Positions 16,040-24,515 of a stretch of 40,031 nucleotides of DNA are shown here, piece by piece (position 1 is the first letter of the stretch; each line of letters starts with the position of its first letter). The stretch lies in the NCBI GenBank assembly GCA_938045295.1, contig CALINO010000062.1, positions 1 through 40,031 on the forward strand. The letters are read 5' to 3'. Origin of the DNA: an uncultured Arenicella sp. (GTDB lineage Bacteria; Pseudomonadota; Gammaproteobacteria; Arenicellales; Arenicellaceae). The position numbers and the translations under genes were made by a program. Under the pieces are notes generated by a model. It was not told the DNA's origin, ran no database searches, and saw nothing but the letters and a program-made list of their open reading frames with translations.

Positions 16040-17929
16040 TTAGAAATGAGGTGTGTCGTTGTCGGTTTTGGCATCAGGCGCGACAACACGGCGCTTACGA
16101 CGCACTTTCACTTTTTTATTACTGTTCGACTCTGCAGAATGATTGCCTAAATCGTCTTTCGGGCGTGACTCCACATAGCGAGCATCTTGATTAGCCGGGC
16201 CATTTCTGCGACCGCGGTTAGCACCATTATTATTGCGGCGTTGTTGGCCATTACGACCACGCGCATTACGCGATCTATTGGCATTATTGTGTGTTTTTCG
16301 CTCTTGGCCATTATTACCCTGAGTATCATTGGCCTGAGAATTGTTACGACCTTGGCGACCCCCGGTGTTTTGAGCCGGTTTAGCGCGACGGCTGCCACCA
16401 CGTTTGGTTTGTTTTTTACGCCCGCCATTATTACTGCGGTTGCTGTTAGCGCGGCCTTGACCATTACGCCCTTGATTGTTGCGGCTTTGGCCACCGCGAT
16501 TATCCGTATTAGTTTGATTACCGGCATACCCGTAGTTATTGCCATAATCGTCGTCGTACACACCAACCTGTTGATTCGCATTGTAATTAACAGAATTATA
16601 ATCAACACTGTTGCCGTTTGTTTCATCGGTGTGCTGGTGTTTGGATTGACGCTGCTTTTTATACACTTCACCCAACTCAACGATCATTTCTTCACGTTCA
16701 GAAGCGTCGACCTCTTGAATTTTAGTCCACCACTCGCCTATTTCCTCATCCACTTCGTGCACTTGGGTACGCAACAACAAAAAGTCGTACGCGGCGCGAA
16801 AACGGCGATTATTTAAGCTGGTTTTCACCATGCGAGGGTTTCGCTTAATTAAACGAAAGTGAATATGCCAGATATCAAGAATAATATCGGCCAACCGGCG
16901 CGGCACCGCGACGTATTGGTTTTGATCTCTTAAGCCATCGTGCATGGCTATACGCCAGGCTTGCGCTTCAGGGGTGCCATCTTCCATCAGCACCTGAGCG
17001 TCAGCCTTAACCGGATCCCACATCATGCAGGCGAATAAAAACGCGGGAATGACCGGTTTATTATTACGAACCCGCTTATCGGTGTTTTGCAATGCCCGCT
17101 CAGGCATGCCTTCAACGCCTTCAATTGCCACTTGCTCGGTAAACGGGAATAAATACTTAAACAGGCCGTACTTTCTAAGCAGTAAATACGTGTCGTAAGC
17201 CGCGCCGCCGTGAAATAACTTGAGCACTTCTTCAAATAAACGAGCCGAAGACACATGAGACAATAAACTGCCTTGGTCTTCAATCATGTCTAACGCTTCT
17301 GGCTCCATCTCAAAACCAAGCTTGGCGGCAAAACGAATGACTCGCAACATGCGCACTGGGTCTTCAGTAAAGCGAAGCTTAGGATCGCCAATGCTGATTA
17401 ATTTTTTTGCTTGAATGTCTTCGACACCGCCCATAAAGTCTAAAATTTCGCCTTTAATCGGGTCGTAATACAGCGAGTTAGCTCTAAAGTCACGACGAAC
17501 AACGTCTTCTTCCATAGAACCAAACACATTATCACGCAGCAATTGACCTTGGTCGCCTTCGCTCATTTCATTATGGTTAACGTCTTTGCGATCGCTGGCG
17601 TTGGCTCTAAAAGTAGCCACTTCAATCACTTCATAACCGTAACGCACATGAACCAACTTAAAACGTCGACCAATAATGCGAGCATTTCGGCCGAAGATCT
17701 TTTTAATTTGTTCTGGGGTGGCGTCGGTCGATACGTCAAAGTCTTTAGGCTTAATTTCGAGCAGGAGATCTCGAACACAACCGCCAACCAAATAGGCTTT
17801 AAAACCCGATTCTTGCAATTTTTGTACTACCTCAATTGCTTTCGGGCTTAAGTTTTTATTATTTACACCGGCTTCTTCAGCCTGAATTATTTCTGCAGTA
17901 ATCAATGGATCGTTTAAGTCAGTAGGCAA
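16040..17929 (-). CDS. pcnB: Poly(A) polymerase I, with a non-ATG start and a long disordered tail
   Basis: A 629-residue class II nucleotidyltransferase adding 3' poly(A) to RNA and promoting decay. AYLVGGCVRDLL (residues 45-56) binds nucleotide, and KDFDVSTDA with Asp63 and Asp65 supplies the catalytic acids. The RRDFRANSLYY and DPVRMLRVIRFAAKLGF segments are typical. There is no ATG in frame before the conserved core: the reading frame opens at a TAA at 17987-17989 and offers TTG (17929) plus in-frame ATT codons shortly after. E. coli pcnB is known to start at AUU, so poor initiation may be conserved. Residues from about 430 to 629 are an Asn/Gly/Arg/Gln-rich tail, far longer than usual, probably disordered and RNA-binding. 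The gene heads the ten-gene array down to 7814. Confidence 0.93.
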   Translation of the reverse strand: MPTDLNDPLITAEIIQAEEAGVNNKNLSPKAIEVVQKLQESGFKAYLVGGCVRDLLLEIKPKDFDVSTDATPEQIKKIFGRNARIIGRRFKLVHVRYGYEVIEVATFRANASDRKDVNHNEMSEGDQGQLLRDNVFGSMEEDVVRRDFRANSLYYDPIKGEILDFMGGVEDIQAKKLISIGDPKLRFTEDPVRMLRVIRFAAKLGFEMEPEALDMIEDQGSLLSHVSSARLFEEVLKLFHGGAAYDTYLLLRKYGLFKYLFPFTEQVAIEGVEGMPERALQNTDKRVRNNKPVIPAFLFACMMWDPVKADAQVLMEDGTPEAQAWRIAMHDGLRDQNQYVAVPRRLADIILDIWHIHFRLIKRNPRMVKTSLNNRRFRAAYDFLLLRTQVHEVDEEIGEWWTKIQEVDASEREEMIVELGEVYKKQRQSKHQHTDETNGNSVDYNSVNYNANQQVGVYDDDYGNNYGYAGNQTNTDNRGGQSRNNQGRNGQGRANSNRSNNGGRKKQTKRGGSRRAKPAQNTGGRQGRNNSQANDTQGNNGQERKTHNNANRSRNARGRNGQQRRNNNGANRGRRNGPANQDARYVESRPKDDLGNHSAESNSNKKVKVRRKRRVVAPDAKTDNDTPHF

Positions 17930-18468
17930 ACACAGCCAATATAGTCGTGGTATGAAAACATGAGTCAGCTCGTTTGCCTGTATATTTTAAGCAAGCCTCA
18001 TGCCGGAACATTCGTTAAAGTGGGGTTGGCTGTTCAAGCGCTCTTTAACTTTAGACTAAATTAGGGGCAACTGCGTGACCTGGCAGTTAACTGTTTTGCT
18101 TGGTTTTAGATAGTTTCTTAGATGCTTTTTAGATACTTATTAAGAGCTGAACTTTAAGAGCCAAACTCTGTTCCTATTTTGTGCGCACACATTATTGACG
18201 CTACTCGTAACTTTAAAATTAAAGTATTACTCGACATCCATATCAAAACGCATTAGCCAAGCTTAATTAAGATCAAAGGATCTATACCCAATTAAACTAG
18301 TAAGCAAATTTTAAACCAAATTAACCGCTCTACCCCTAGCTTACGTTCTTGGCCGAAATCATTTCTGCCAAACAAAGTTACTAATAACCTTATGTGGGCA
18401 TTGTGCCTAAAACGTATAAGATATGCTACCCCTTAAGTGTAATTAACCGAACAAAGCGCTTCTTCCAA
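17930..18468. other. Intergenic region upstream of pcnB with repeated AT-rich motifs
   Basis: A 539-bp gap with no convincing gene on either strand. It must hold the pcnB promoter, but I find no good -35/-10 pair. Repeats seen: TTAGAT at 18106, 18118 and 18129 (spaced 12 and 11 bp, about one helical turn); TTAAGAGC at 18140 and 18154; an inverted repeat 18069-18074 / 18083-18088; the palindrome TGTGCGCACA at 18180-18189; and a 7-bp inverted repeat 18210-18216 / 18219-18225. No tRNA-like T-arm is seen. Confidence 0.5.
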
Positions 18469-19365
18469 TTACCCTCTGGGGTGATGCTGCTTGTGGATCA
18501 CTTGCAAACGCTCTTTCGCCACGTGCGTATAAATCTGCGTAGTGGATAAATCAGAATGCCCCAACAACATCTGCACCGACCTTAAATCAGCTCCATGATT
18601 GATTAAATGCGTGGCAAAGGCATGCCGCAGTGTGTGTGGCGACAAGCCTGCGTCGATACCCGCTAACGCCGCGTATTTTTTAATGATGTGCCAAAATGCT
18701 TGGCGCGTCATGCCTGCGCCTCGGGCTGTCACAAACACCGCATCACACGCGCGCTGCTTAAGCATTTCGGGCCTAACTTCATTCAAATAATGCCGCAAAG
18801 ACGCCACGGCTTGATCACCCAGAGGCACCAAGCGCTCTTTGTTGCCCTTACCCACTATTCGAACCAAGCCCATATCAAGGTTCATTTCCAACAAGGTAAG
18901 CTGCACTAATTCACTCACCCGCAGCCCGGTGGCGTACAAGGTTTCGAGCATTGCGTGATCTCTAGCGCCTAAATTTAACTCCACGTCTGGCGCATTCAAT
19001 AGCGCCTCAACCTGAGCTTCACTGAGTGTTTTGGGCAAAGGGCGCCCGAGTTTTGGCGGCAACACGTCTCGACACGGGTCTTCTTGCATTTGGTTTTGCC
19101 GAATCTGATAGCGAAAGAAGCGCCGCAATGTGGACAACACACGAGCACTGCTGCTGGCTTTATTGCCGGCGGCCATCAGGGTGGCTAAAAAGCGGTGAAT
19201 GTCGGACGACTCGGCTTGCATTAAACTTTTGTCAGCCAAAAACGTGGCCAGCCGATTTAGGTCAGAGCGATACGCACTTAAGGTGTTCTTGGATAAGCCC
19301 GCCTCCAACCACATTGCGTCAACAAACACATCAATGTGATCAAGGTTGTCTTGGCTAATTGTCAT
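18469..19365 (-). CDS. xerD: Site-specific tyrosine recombinase XerD
   Basis: A 298-residue recombinase that with XerC resolves chromosome dimers at dif during division. I choose the ATG at 19365 (MTISQDNLD), since the longer reading from 19401 would start inside the terminator at 19403-19435, and 298 residues is the usual XerD length. The N-terminal core-binding domain shows LEAGLSKNTLSAYRSDL. Catalytic residues visible are Arg in TGLRVSEL, His and Arg in HTLRHAFATH, His in LLGHSDLSTTQ and Tyr in IYTHV. LEAGLS-type N-terminal wording favours XerD over XerC. A weak -10-like TATACT lies just before the start, so a very short leader is possible. Confidence 0.92.
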   Translation of the reverse strand: MTISQDNLDHIDVFVDAMWLEAGLSKNTLSAYRSDLNRLATFLADKSLMQAESSDIHRFLATLMAAGNKASSSARVLSTLRRFFRYQIRQNQMQEDPCRDVLPPKLGRPLPKTLSEAQVEALLNAPDVELNLGARDHAMLETLYATGLRVSELVQLTLLEMNLDMGLVRIVGKGNKERLVPLGDQAVASLRHYLNEVRPEMLKQRACDAVFVTARGAGMTRQAFWHIIKKYAALAGIDAGLSPHTLRHAFATHLINHGADLRSVQMLLGHSDLSTTQIYTHVAKERLQVIHKQHHPRG

Positions 19366-19402
19366 ACTCAAAGTATAGCGTACGGATTCATCAACAGGCA
19401 CA

Positions 19403-19435
19403 AAAAAGCCGCCCCGATATTCGGCGCGGCTTTTT
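19403..19435 (-). terminator. Intrinsic terminator after the rpsP-rimM-trmD-rplS operon
   Basis: A 10-bp stem (19403-19412 with 19426-19435) continues as CCG/CGG after one C-C mismatch, with a 5-nt loop. The A-run on the plus strand becomes the U-run on the minus strand. It ends the ribosomal operon and separates it from xerD. The mirrored T-run could also work on the plus strand. Confidence 0.92.
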
Positions 19436-19447
19436 CAAAGCTTTCGG

Positions 19448-19499
19448 TATTGAGTTTTGTTAAACGCTCAATATTGCTTGTTTAAAAGTAATAACAAGC
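19448..19499 (-). other. Two hairpins in the rplS 3' untranslated region
   Basis: GCTTGTT at 19476-19482 pairs with 19493-19499 directly after the rplS stop codon (19500-19502). Next, TATTGAG at 19448-19454 pairs with 19467-19473. Both are perfect 7-bp arms without a U-run. They lie between the rplS stop and the terminator and may protect the 3' end from exonucleases. Confidence 0.55.
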
Positions 19500-19847
19500 T
19501 TAGCCCAACTTCTCTTTGATTCGAGCAGCGCGACCTGTACGCTCACGCAAGTAGTACAACTTGGCTCTGCGTACCGCACCGCGGCGCTTAACCGTTACTG
19601 AATCAATCAATGGGCTGTGTGTTTGAAAAACACGCTCAACGCCTTCACCGTACGATATCTTACGTACTGTGAACGCTGAATGTAGGCCACGGTTACGTTT
19701 CGCAATCACCACACCTTCATAAGCCTGAAGACGCTCACGGTTACCTTCTTTAATTTTTACTTGAACAACAACAGTGTCACCTGAACCGAATTCAGGGATG
19801 TCTTTATTCAACTGTTCGTTGTTGATTTCATCAATAATATTAGTCAT
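19500..19847 (-). CDS. rplS: 50S ribosomal protein L19
   Basis: A 115-residue L19, located at the 30S-50S interface. [33 protein letters not shown] is the signature, and the end [23 protein letters not shown] is standard. A strong GGAG Shine-Dalgarno lies before the ATG at 19847. Last gene of rpsP-rimM-trmD-rplS, 112 bp after trmD. Confidence 0.98.
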   Translation of the reverse strand: MTNIIDEINNEQLNKDIPEFGSGDTVVVQVKIKEGNRERLQAYEGVVIAKRNRGLHSAFTVRKISYGEGVERVFQTHSPLIDSVTVKRRGAVRRAKLYYLRERTGRAARIKEKLG

Positions 19848-19959
19848 TTTAGTCTCCGGCGATACTGTACGGTCATTAACCCAACAATAATCGGGTGCCG
19901 CAGGAAGTACCGTCTATCAATTAAAACCCAAGCAAGCTTCCTCGCTTAAGTCGATCACA

Positions 19960-20757
19960 TCACTCAAACTCAGAGCCATTACAGCCATTGAATTCAAGTT
20001 TAAATTCATCCAACAGCCGAATTTCTTCCGCTGTCAGCGCTTTATTCTCTAACAAGTCTGGGCGGCGCAACCACGTACGCCCTAACGACTGCTTTAAACG
20101 CCATGTCTCAATGGCTTGATGATCCCCACTCAGTAACACCTGAGGCACGGGCTCACCGTTAAACTGTTCTGGCCGCGTATAATGCGGGCAATCAAGCAAG
20201 CCGTTCGAAAACGAATCTTGCTCAGCAGACTCAACATTACCCAAACTGCTGGGCAATAAGCGCGCAATGGCGTCAATCATGATCATTGCCGGCAGCTCAC
20301 CACCGGATAACACATAATCACCCACCGACCACTCTTCATCAACGTAGCGCTGCAACACACGCTCATCAACACCTTCGTAGCGCCCCGCCAATAAAATCAG
20401 CGAGTCGCACTCATCGTTTTCAGCAAAGTTTTTTGCTGCCGAATGAGTAAAGCATTGACCTTGCGGGCTTAGATAAACCACTTTGGTTTTTCCAAGCTTG
20501 TCGTCAGCCTGTTTTCGTTGCTGCGCATTTTCAAGCGCCGCCTCAATCACACTGGCCATCACGTCTGGCATCATCACCATGCCGGGGCCACCGCCATAAG
20601 GCCTGCCATCAACCGTGCTGTGCTTATCATTGGCAAAGTCACGAGGATTTAACAGCGACACGTTTAACACGCCCTGCTTAATCGCTCTGGCAATCACCCC
20701 ATGTTCAGTGATCGCAAGGAACATTTCAGGAAAAATGGAAATAACCTGTATGTCCAT
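19960..20757 (-). CDS. trmD: tRNA (guanine37-N1)-methyltransferase TrmD
   Basis: A 265-residue SPOUT methyltransferase making m1G37 in tRNAs, needed to prevent +1 frameshifting. Starts [29 protein letters not shown] and the knot region [13 protein letters not shown], followed by [18 protein letters not shown], contain the SAM-binding and catalytic elements. The C-terminal helical domain includes [13 protein letters not shown] and [13 protein letters not shown]. There is an AGGGG Shine-Dalgarno. It sits between rimM and rplS as usual. Confidence 0.98.
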   Translation of the reverse strand: MDIQVISIFPEMFLAITEHGVIARAIKQGVLNVSLLNPRDFANDKHSTVDGRPYGGGPGMVMMPDVMASVIEAALENAQQRKQADDKLGKTKVVYLSPQGQCFTHSAAKNFAENDECDSLILLAGRYEGVDERVLQRYVDEEWSVGDYVLSGGELPAMIMIDAIARLLPSSLGNVESAEQDSFSNGLLDCPHYTRPEQFNGEPVPQVLLSGDHQAIETWRLKQSLGRTWLRRPDLLENKALTAEEIRLLDEFKLEFNGCNGSEFE

Positions 20758-20819
20758 ACCCCTAACTGCCCTCTGTGTTTTTGCGCGCTACAAACCATCG
20801 GTTTAGCAGCACCATTGGG

Positions 20820-21350
20820 TTAATCAAGCAAACAATCAGGGTCCCAGTCTACAACCATAAAACCTGCTTGAATGTCGATTTCTAGCACAACTTCGTCAGT
20901 ATAAGGAATCAGCACTTCGGCCGCTCCCGCCTCTGACGATTTGCAAACCAGCACATCATTCGCACCGGTTTCCAAGATAGATTGAATACTACCAATCTCT
21001 TTTTCATTATTTGAAACCGTCAAACCGATCAGCTGTTGCCAGTAAAACTCACCGTCTGGTAATTCTGGCAAATCACTTTCTTTCACCCAAACACCTTGGC
21101 CGCTCATGGCCATCGCTTGGTCTCGGTCATCGACGCTTTCTAATTGGGCCACAATGCCCTTTGCCTGCTCACGGCACTGCAATACATTTATCATAGAAGG
21201 GCTAGCATCGTTCGCTGGCCCTTTCTTATGTCGTGACAAATACCACGTTTTGTATTGCGCAATGTCGGCTCTATTACGGGTGTAAGAGTGCAGTTTAATC
21301 CACCCTTTGACACCCCAAACACCAACAATTTTTCCCAGCTCTACATACAT
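20820..21350 (-). CDS. rimM: Ribosome maturation factor RimM
   Basis: A 176-residue 30S assembly factor that binds S19 and matures the head domain of 16S rRNA. The N-terminal RimM domain opens YVELGKIVGVWGVKGWIKLHSYT. The C-terminal PRC-barrel includes EFYWQQLIGLTVSN and LETGANDVLVCK, ending in the usual LIPYTDEVVLEIDIQAGFMVVDW. Normal length. It lies 62 bp before trmD and 71 bp after rpsP. Confidence 0.97.
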   Translation of the reverse strand: MYVELGKIVGVWGVKGWIKLHSYTRNRADIAQYKTWYLSRHKKGPANDASPSMINVLQCREQAKGIVAQLESVDDRDQAMAMSGQGVWVKESDLPELPDGEFYWQQLIGLTVSNNEKEIGSIQSILETGANDVLVCKSSEAGAAEVLIPYTDEVVLEIDIQAGFMVVDWDPDCLLD

Positions 21351-21421
21351 AAACAGTTAAGCTGACCTACAAACAGGCGTCTACTTTTTAATACAAATCT
21401 TACAAAAGTAGTAACGAAACG

Positions 21422-21871
21422 TTACTCAGCCGCGTCTTCGCTAGCTTCTTCAGCTGGCGCTTCTGCTTCTGCTTCAGCCGCTTTGGCTTCAGCGTCAGCC
21501 GCCGCCTTTGCTTCTGCAGCGGCTTTTTCTTTTGCTTTCACGGCTTGCGCTTCTGCTTTCGCAGCCGCTTCTTGCTTAGCCGTTGCTGCTGCTTCAAGTT
21601 TCGCTTTTTCTGCTTCCAGCGCTTCTGGGCCTTTAGCGTATTGCTTCAACAATGCAGCCACACGATCAGAAGGTTGCGCACCTTTACTGATCCAGTATTC
21701 AACACGCTCGGTGTCTAAACGCAAACGCTCTTCGCCGCCAACAGCACGAGGGTTGAAAAAGCCAACACGCTCAATAAAACGACCGCGCGGTGAACGACGT
21801 GAATCAGCAACCATGATGCCGTAGAACGGGCGTTTTTTAGCGCCACCACGAGCCAAACGAATTGTTACCAT
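21422..21871 (-). CDS. rpsP: 30S ribosomal protein S16 with an extended Ala/Glu/Lys tail
   Basis: A 149-residue S16. The first ~80 residues are the normal protein ([20 protein letters not shown], then [13 protein letters not shown]). The remaining ~68 residues are an Ala-rich tail with alternating Lys and Glu, becoming wholly acidic at the end, likely helical or disordered. Many S16 proteins end near residue 82-90. The extension is in frame with a regular Ala-Lys-Glu pattern, so it is unlikely to be an artefact. First gene of the operon; ffh, often next to it, is absent here. Confidence 0.97.
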   Translation of the reverse strand: MVTIRLARGGAKKRPFYGIMVADSRRSPRGRFIERVGFFNPRAVGGEERLRLDTERVEYWISKGAQPSDRVAALLKQYAKGPEALEAEKAKLEAAATAKQEAAAKAEAQAVKAKEKAAAEAKAAADAEAKAAEAEAEAPAEEASEDAAE

Positions 21872-21899
21872 AATAAGTACTCTATTTTATCTTTAAAAA

Positions 21900-21943
21900 T
21901 GCTTGCTTACTCTTACGCTAAACGCGCCTATATCAAGCAAGCA
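21900..21943 (-). promoter_or_regulatory. Stem-loop in the rpsP leader
   Basis: TGCTTGCTT (21900-21908) and its exact complement (21935-21943) could form a 9-bp stem with a 26-nt loop about 30 nt upstream of the rpsP start at 21871. Position suits a 5' untranslated regulatory structure. No ribosomal-protein binding site is proven. Confidence 0.4.
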
Positions 21944-22148
21944 ATCTCATGAATCTTTCTAATCAATGCGTCAACTGACAGTCAATAACCAAATAACTAT
22001 ATATAAGTCATTAACTACGCTAGAAACGCCAATGCTTAAAAGACAAGCAATACTCGAACCCTTCAATCGTTAGGTCAAGCACAGGAATCCTCTAAAGGCG
22101 CGCGATTTTATCCCTTAAGCGCCACAAAGAAAAGGTTTTTAACGCAAT

Positions 22149-22170
22149 AATGGGTAAAAACTTACCCATT
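22149..22170. promoter_or_regulatory. 9-bp inverted repeat, possible operator or hairpin
   Basis: AATGGGTAA at 22149-22157 and its complement at 22162-22170 around a 4-nt spacer. No U-run follows on either strand. It lies 86 bp upstream of the candidate sulP -35 box and could be a regulator site or a hairpin. Confidence 0.4.
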
Positions 22171-22255
22171 GCAGTAAAACCCTGTCAATAGAAGCAAACT
22201 ATCCAACTATCTATTGTAAAGCAACGAAAAACAACGTTATTTAACCTAGCCGAGA

Positions 22256-22284
22256 TTGTATTAGAGTCTTTAGCACACTAGAAT
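22256..22284 (+). promoter_or_regulatory. Candidate sigma-70 promoter for sulP
   Basis: TTGTAT (22256-22261), a 17-bp spacer, then TAGAAT (22279-22284), a 5/6 match to the -10 consensus; the -35 matches only TTG. It would give a leader of about 65 nt before the start at 22356, which has an AGGA Shine-Dalgarno. Confidence 0.4.
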
Positions 22285-22355
22285 TCGCGCGCGACATGAG
22301 GCCGCCGACGCACAATCAGCGGCTCATGCACTTTTTACTGTAAACAGGACATCTT

Positions 22356-23942
22356 ATGTTTGAAATTACTGCGGCACGTAGAGCCAACCTTAAAAATGAT
22401 ATTTTATCTGGCTTAACCGTTGCCCTTGCGCTAGTACCCGAAGCCGTTGCGTTTGCCTTAATTGCCGGTGTGGAACCGTTAGTTGGCTTGTACGCGGCAG
22501 CCATCGTTGGCTTCATTACCGCCGTCGCTGGCGGGCGCCCGGGCATGATTTCAGGCGCCACTGGCGCACTGGCGGTGGTTATGGTGTCGCTGGTAGCTCA
22601 GCACGGCGTGCAATACTTGTTTGCCACCGTTGTGCTAATGGGGTTCATTCAAATACTCGCCGGCGCTTTACGCATTGCGCGTTTTATTCGGCTCGTACCA
22701 CACCCGGTTATGCTGGGTTTTGTGAACGGCTTGGCCATCGTTATTTTCTTAGCGCAACTTGGCCAATTTGGCACTGAAGACGGCGTTGGTTGGGCCAAAG
22801 GTACATTCCTAGAAGGCAGCATTGTTGATGTGGCTTGGCTGCCATCGGCAGAATTAACGGTCATGCTGGGCCTAGTTGCCGTTACCATGATCATCATTCG
22901 CTTTCTGCCTCTTCTAACCAAAGCGGTTCCGTCTTCACTGGCGGCTATTTTAGTCGTTTCACTGGCGGTGATTGGCTTTAATATTGACACCAAAGTGGTT
23001 GGCGATGTTGCCTCTATTGCTGGCGGCATTCCTGACTTTCACATTCCGACGGTACCACTGACATTCGAAACCTTAAGAATCATTTTTCCGTACGCACTGA
23101 TCTTAGCCGCCATTGGCCTGATTGAGTCACTGCTGACATTACGCCTGATTGATGAAATTACCGAAACACGCGGCAATGGCAATAAAGAGTGCTTTGGGCA
23201 AGGTTTGGCAAATACAGTGACTGGCTTTTTTGGCGGCATGGGCGGTTGCGCCATGATCGGCCAGAGCATGATTAACGTAAACTCCGGCGGCCGTGGCCGC
23301 ACCTCAGGCATCAGCGCGGCGGTGTTTTTAGGTATTTTCATTTTAGTGGCCTCAAGCCTCATTGAGCAAATCCCGATTGCAGCATTAATAGGCGTGATGT
23401 TTATTGTGGTCATCGGCACCTTTGAATGGTCAAGTTTTCGCATCATTCGCCGTGTCCCTAAGCAAGATGCCTTTGTTTTAATTACCGTATCAGCGGTAAC
23501 CGTGTTCACTGATTTGGCGGTTGCCGTGATTGTAGGAGTGATTATTTCAGCGCTGGTATTTGCTTGGAATCACGCCAAAGAAGTGCGCGTGGAAAAACGT
23601 GAAAATCGTTATGGCTCGCACTACTACACAGTCCATGGCCCATTGTTTTTTGGCTCAACCGCGTCTTTTTCTGAACAGTTCACACCCAAAGACGACAACA
23701 ATGACGTAATTATCGACTTTGCCGATTCTCGAGTGGCAGACCACTCTGGCATTGAGGCCATTGATGCGCTTGCTGAGCGCTACCGAAAAAACAATCGCAC
23801 CTTGCACCTTATTCACTTAAGCCCCGAGTGCAAAACCTTGTTCAAAAAAGCCGGTGACATGGTGGAAGTAAATGTGGTCGAAGACCCTAATTACTTCGTG
23901 GCCATTGAAAGCGCCTTCGACGAAGACGATGCTAACCGTTAA
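22356..23942 (+). CDS. SulP-family anion transporter with STAS domain
   Basis: A 528-residue inner-membrane protein. About 10-12 hydrophobic helices fill residues 15-410, starting with [32 protein letters not shown], the SulP signature, and a glycine-rich GATGALAVV re-entrant region. [29 protein letters not shown] is another family block. The C-terminal ~100 residues form a STAS domain ([22 protein letters not shown]). Family members move sulfate, bicarbonate or other anions with Na+ or H+; the substrate cannot be decided here, and no carbonic anhydrase or sulfate-assimilation gene lies beside it. Strong AGGA Shine-Dalgarno at 7 nt. Confidence 0.92.
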   Translation: MFEITAARRANLKNDILSGLTVALALVPEAVAFALIAGVEPLVGLYAAAIVGFITAVAGGRPGMISGATGALAVVMVSLVAQHGVQYLFATVVLMGFIQILAGALRIARFIRLVPHPVMLGFVNGLAIVIFLAQLGQFGTEDGVGWAKGTFLEGSIVDVAWLPSAELTVMLGLVAVTMIIIRFLPLLTKAVPSSLAAILVVSLAVIGFNIDTKVVGDVASIAGGIPDFHIPTVPLTFETLRIIFPYALILAAIGLIESLLTLRLIDEITETRGNGNKECFGQGLANTVTGFFGGMGGCAMIGQSMINVNSGGRGRTSGISAAVFLGIFILVASSLIEQIPIAALIGVMFIVVIGTFEWSSFRIIRRVPKQDAFVLITVSAVTVFTDLAVAVIVGVIISALVFAWNHAKEVRVEKRENRYGSHYYTVHGPLFFGSTASFSEQFTPKDDNNDVIIDFADSRVADHSGIEAIDALAERYRKNNRTLHLIHLSPECKTLFKKAGDMVEVNVVEDPNYFVAIESAFDEDDANR

Positions 23943-23977
23943 AACGGCTCAATAAACGTAGCTCAAAAAAGAAACCC

Positions 23978-24023
23978 GCCGTGTGTGTTAGCCTATAGGC
24001 AATATTAAAGCAACACACATGGC
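23978..24023 (+). promoter_or_regulatory. Stem enclosing the start codon of the DoxX-like gene
   Basis: In the plus-strand transcript, 23978-23989 can pair with 24012-24023 over 12 bp (one G-U). The right arm contains the ATG at 24019-24021. The 22-nt loop holds a perfect palindrome, GCCTATAGGC (23991-24000). Such a fold would hide the start codon, so it may control translation. No U-run follows, so it is not a terminator. Confidence 0.5.
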
Positions 24024-24480
24024 TAAGGGTATGAATAAGAAAAAAGCATTTGTTTATTTATTAATCGCGTACGTAGTGTTCGTGTTTTTGCAGTCGTTGG
24101 TGTATAAATTTTCCGGCTCTGAACAAACCGACATTATTTTCACCACCATCGCCGAATGGATGAACGGTGTTGGGCTGGGCTTTATCGCCCCAAGCTTTGC
24201 CGTCTATGGTGGGCTGATTATTGGCAGTACCGAACTGATTGCCAGCGGCTTGCTGATCAACGCAAAAACTCGCAGCATTGGCGCCTTACTTGGCTTAAGC
24301 ATTATGTCAGGCGCCATTTTCTTTCACTTATTCACGCCACTTGGGGTAAACCGAGTGATTGATGCACAAGGCAATACCGACAACGGAGTGTTGTTTTACA
24401 TGGCTTGCGGTGTGTGGATTAGCTGCTTGCTGATTCTGCTATTAGGCAGACCTTCAAACACAGAGCGCTCTTACAGCTAA
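24019..24480 (+). CDS. DoxX-like small integral membrane protein
   Basis: A 153-residue protein with four likely membrane helices (about residues 8-27, 45-70, 75-105 and 122-143). The first helix and following loop, FLQSLVYKFSGSEQT, and the TELIASGLLI segment of the third helix resemble the DoxX/DoxD-like superfamily, whose members are quinone- or redox-linked or of unknown role. Met5 (24031) is an alternative start, but the AAGGG before it is too close to work as a Shine-Dalgarno. The gene lies 76 bp after sulP, possibly on the same transcript, and converges with fghA. No specific function is claimed. Confidence 0.65.
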   Translation: MAKGMNKKKAFVYLLIAYVVFVFLQSLVYKFSGSEQTDIIFTTIAEWMNGVGLGFIAPSFAVYGGLIIGSTELIASGLLINAKTRSIGALLGLSIMSGAIFFHLFTPLGVNRVIDAQGNTDNGVLFYMACGVWISCLLILLLGRPSNTERSYS

Positions 24481-24515
24481 ACCTCAAGAGGAAATAAGCG
24501 GCAGGCCACACATCA

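Larger units (their letters stand above)
21872..22355. other. Divergent regulatory region between rpsP and sulP
   Basis: A 484-bp gap without a supported gene. It holds the rpsP leader and promoter on the minus strand and the sulP promoter on the plus strand. I see AT-rich stretches around 21995-22015 but no good sigma-70 site for rpsP. Structured elements inside it are listed separately (21900-21943, 22149-22170, 22256-22284). Confidence 0.5.

Noticed and set aside
16147-16816. Long open frames on both strands over the pcnB tail
   Set aside because: They arise from the Asn/Gly/Arg-rich repetitive coding sequence of pcnB; their own translations are low-complexity without family character or a start site.
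17930-18468. Searched for a tRNA, small RNA or short gene in the pcnB upstream gap
   Set aside because: No T-arm motif, no coding frame with a ribosome-binding site, and no terminator-plus-promoter pair was found.
19366-19401. A sigma-70 promoter directly before xerD
   Set aside because: TATACT resembles a -10 box, but no -35 element lies at a proper distance.
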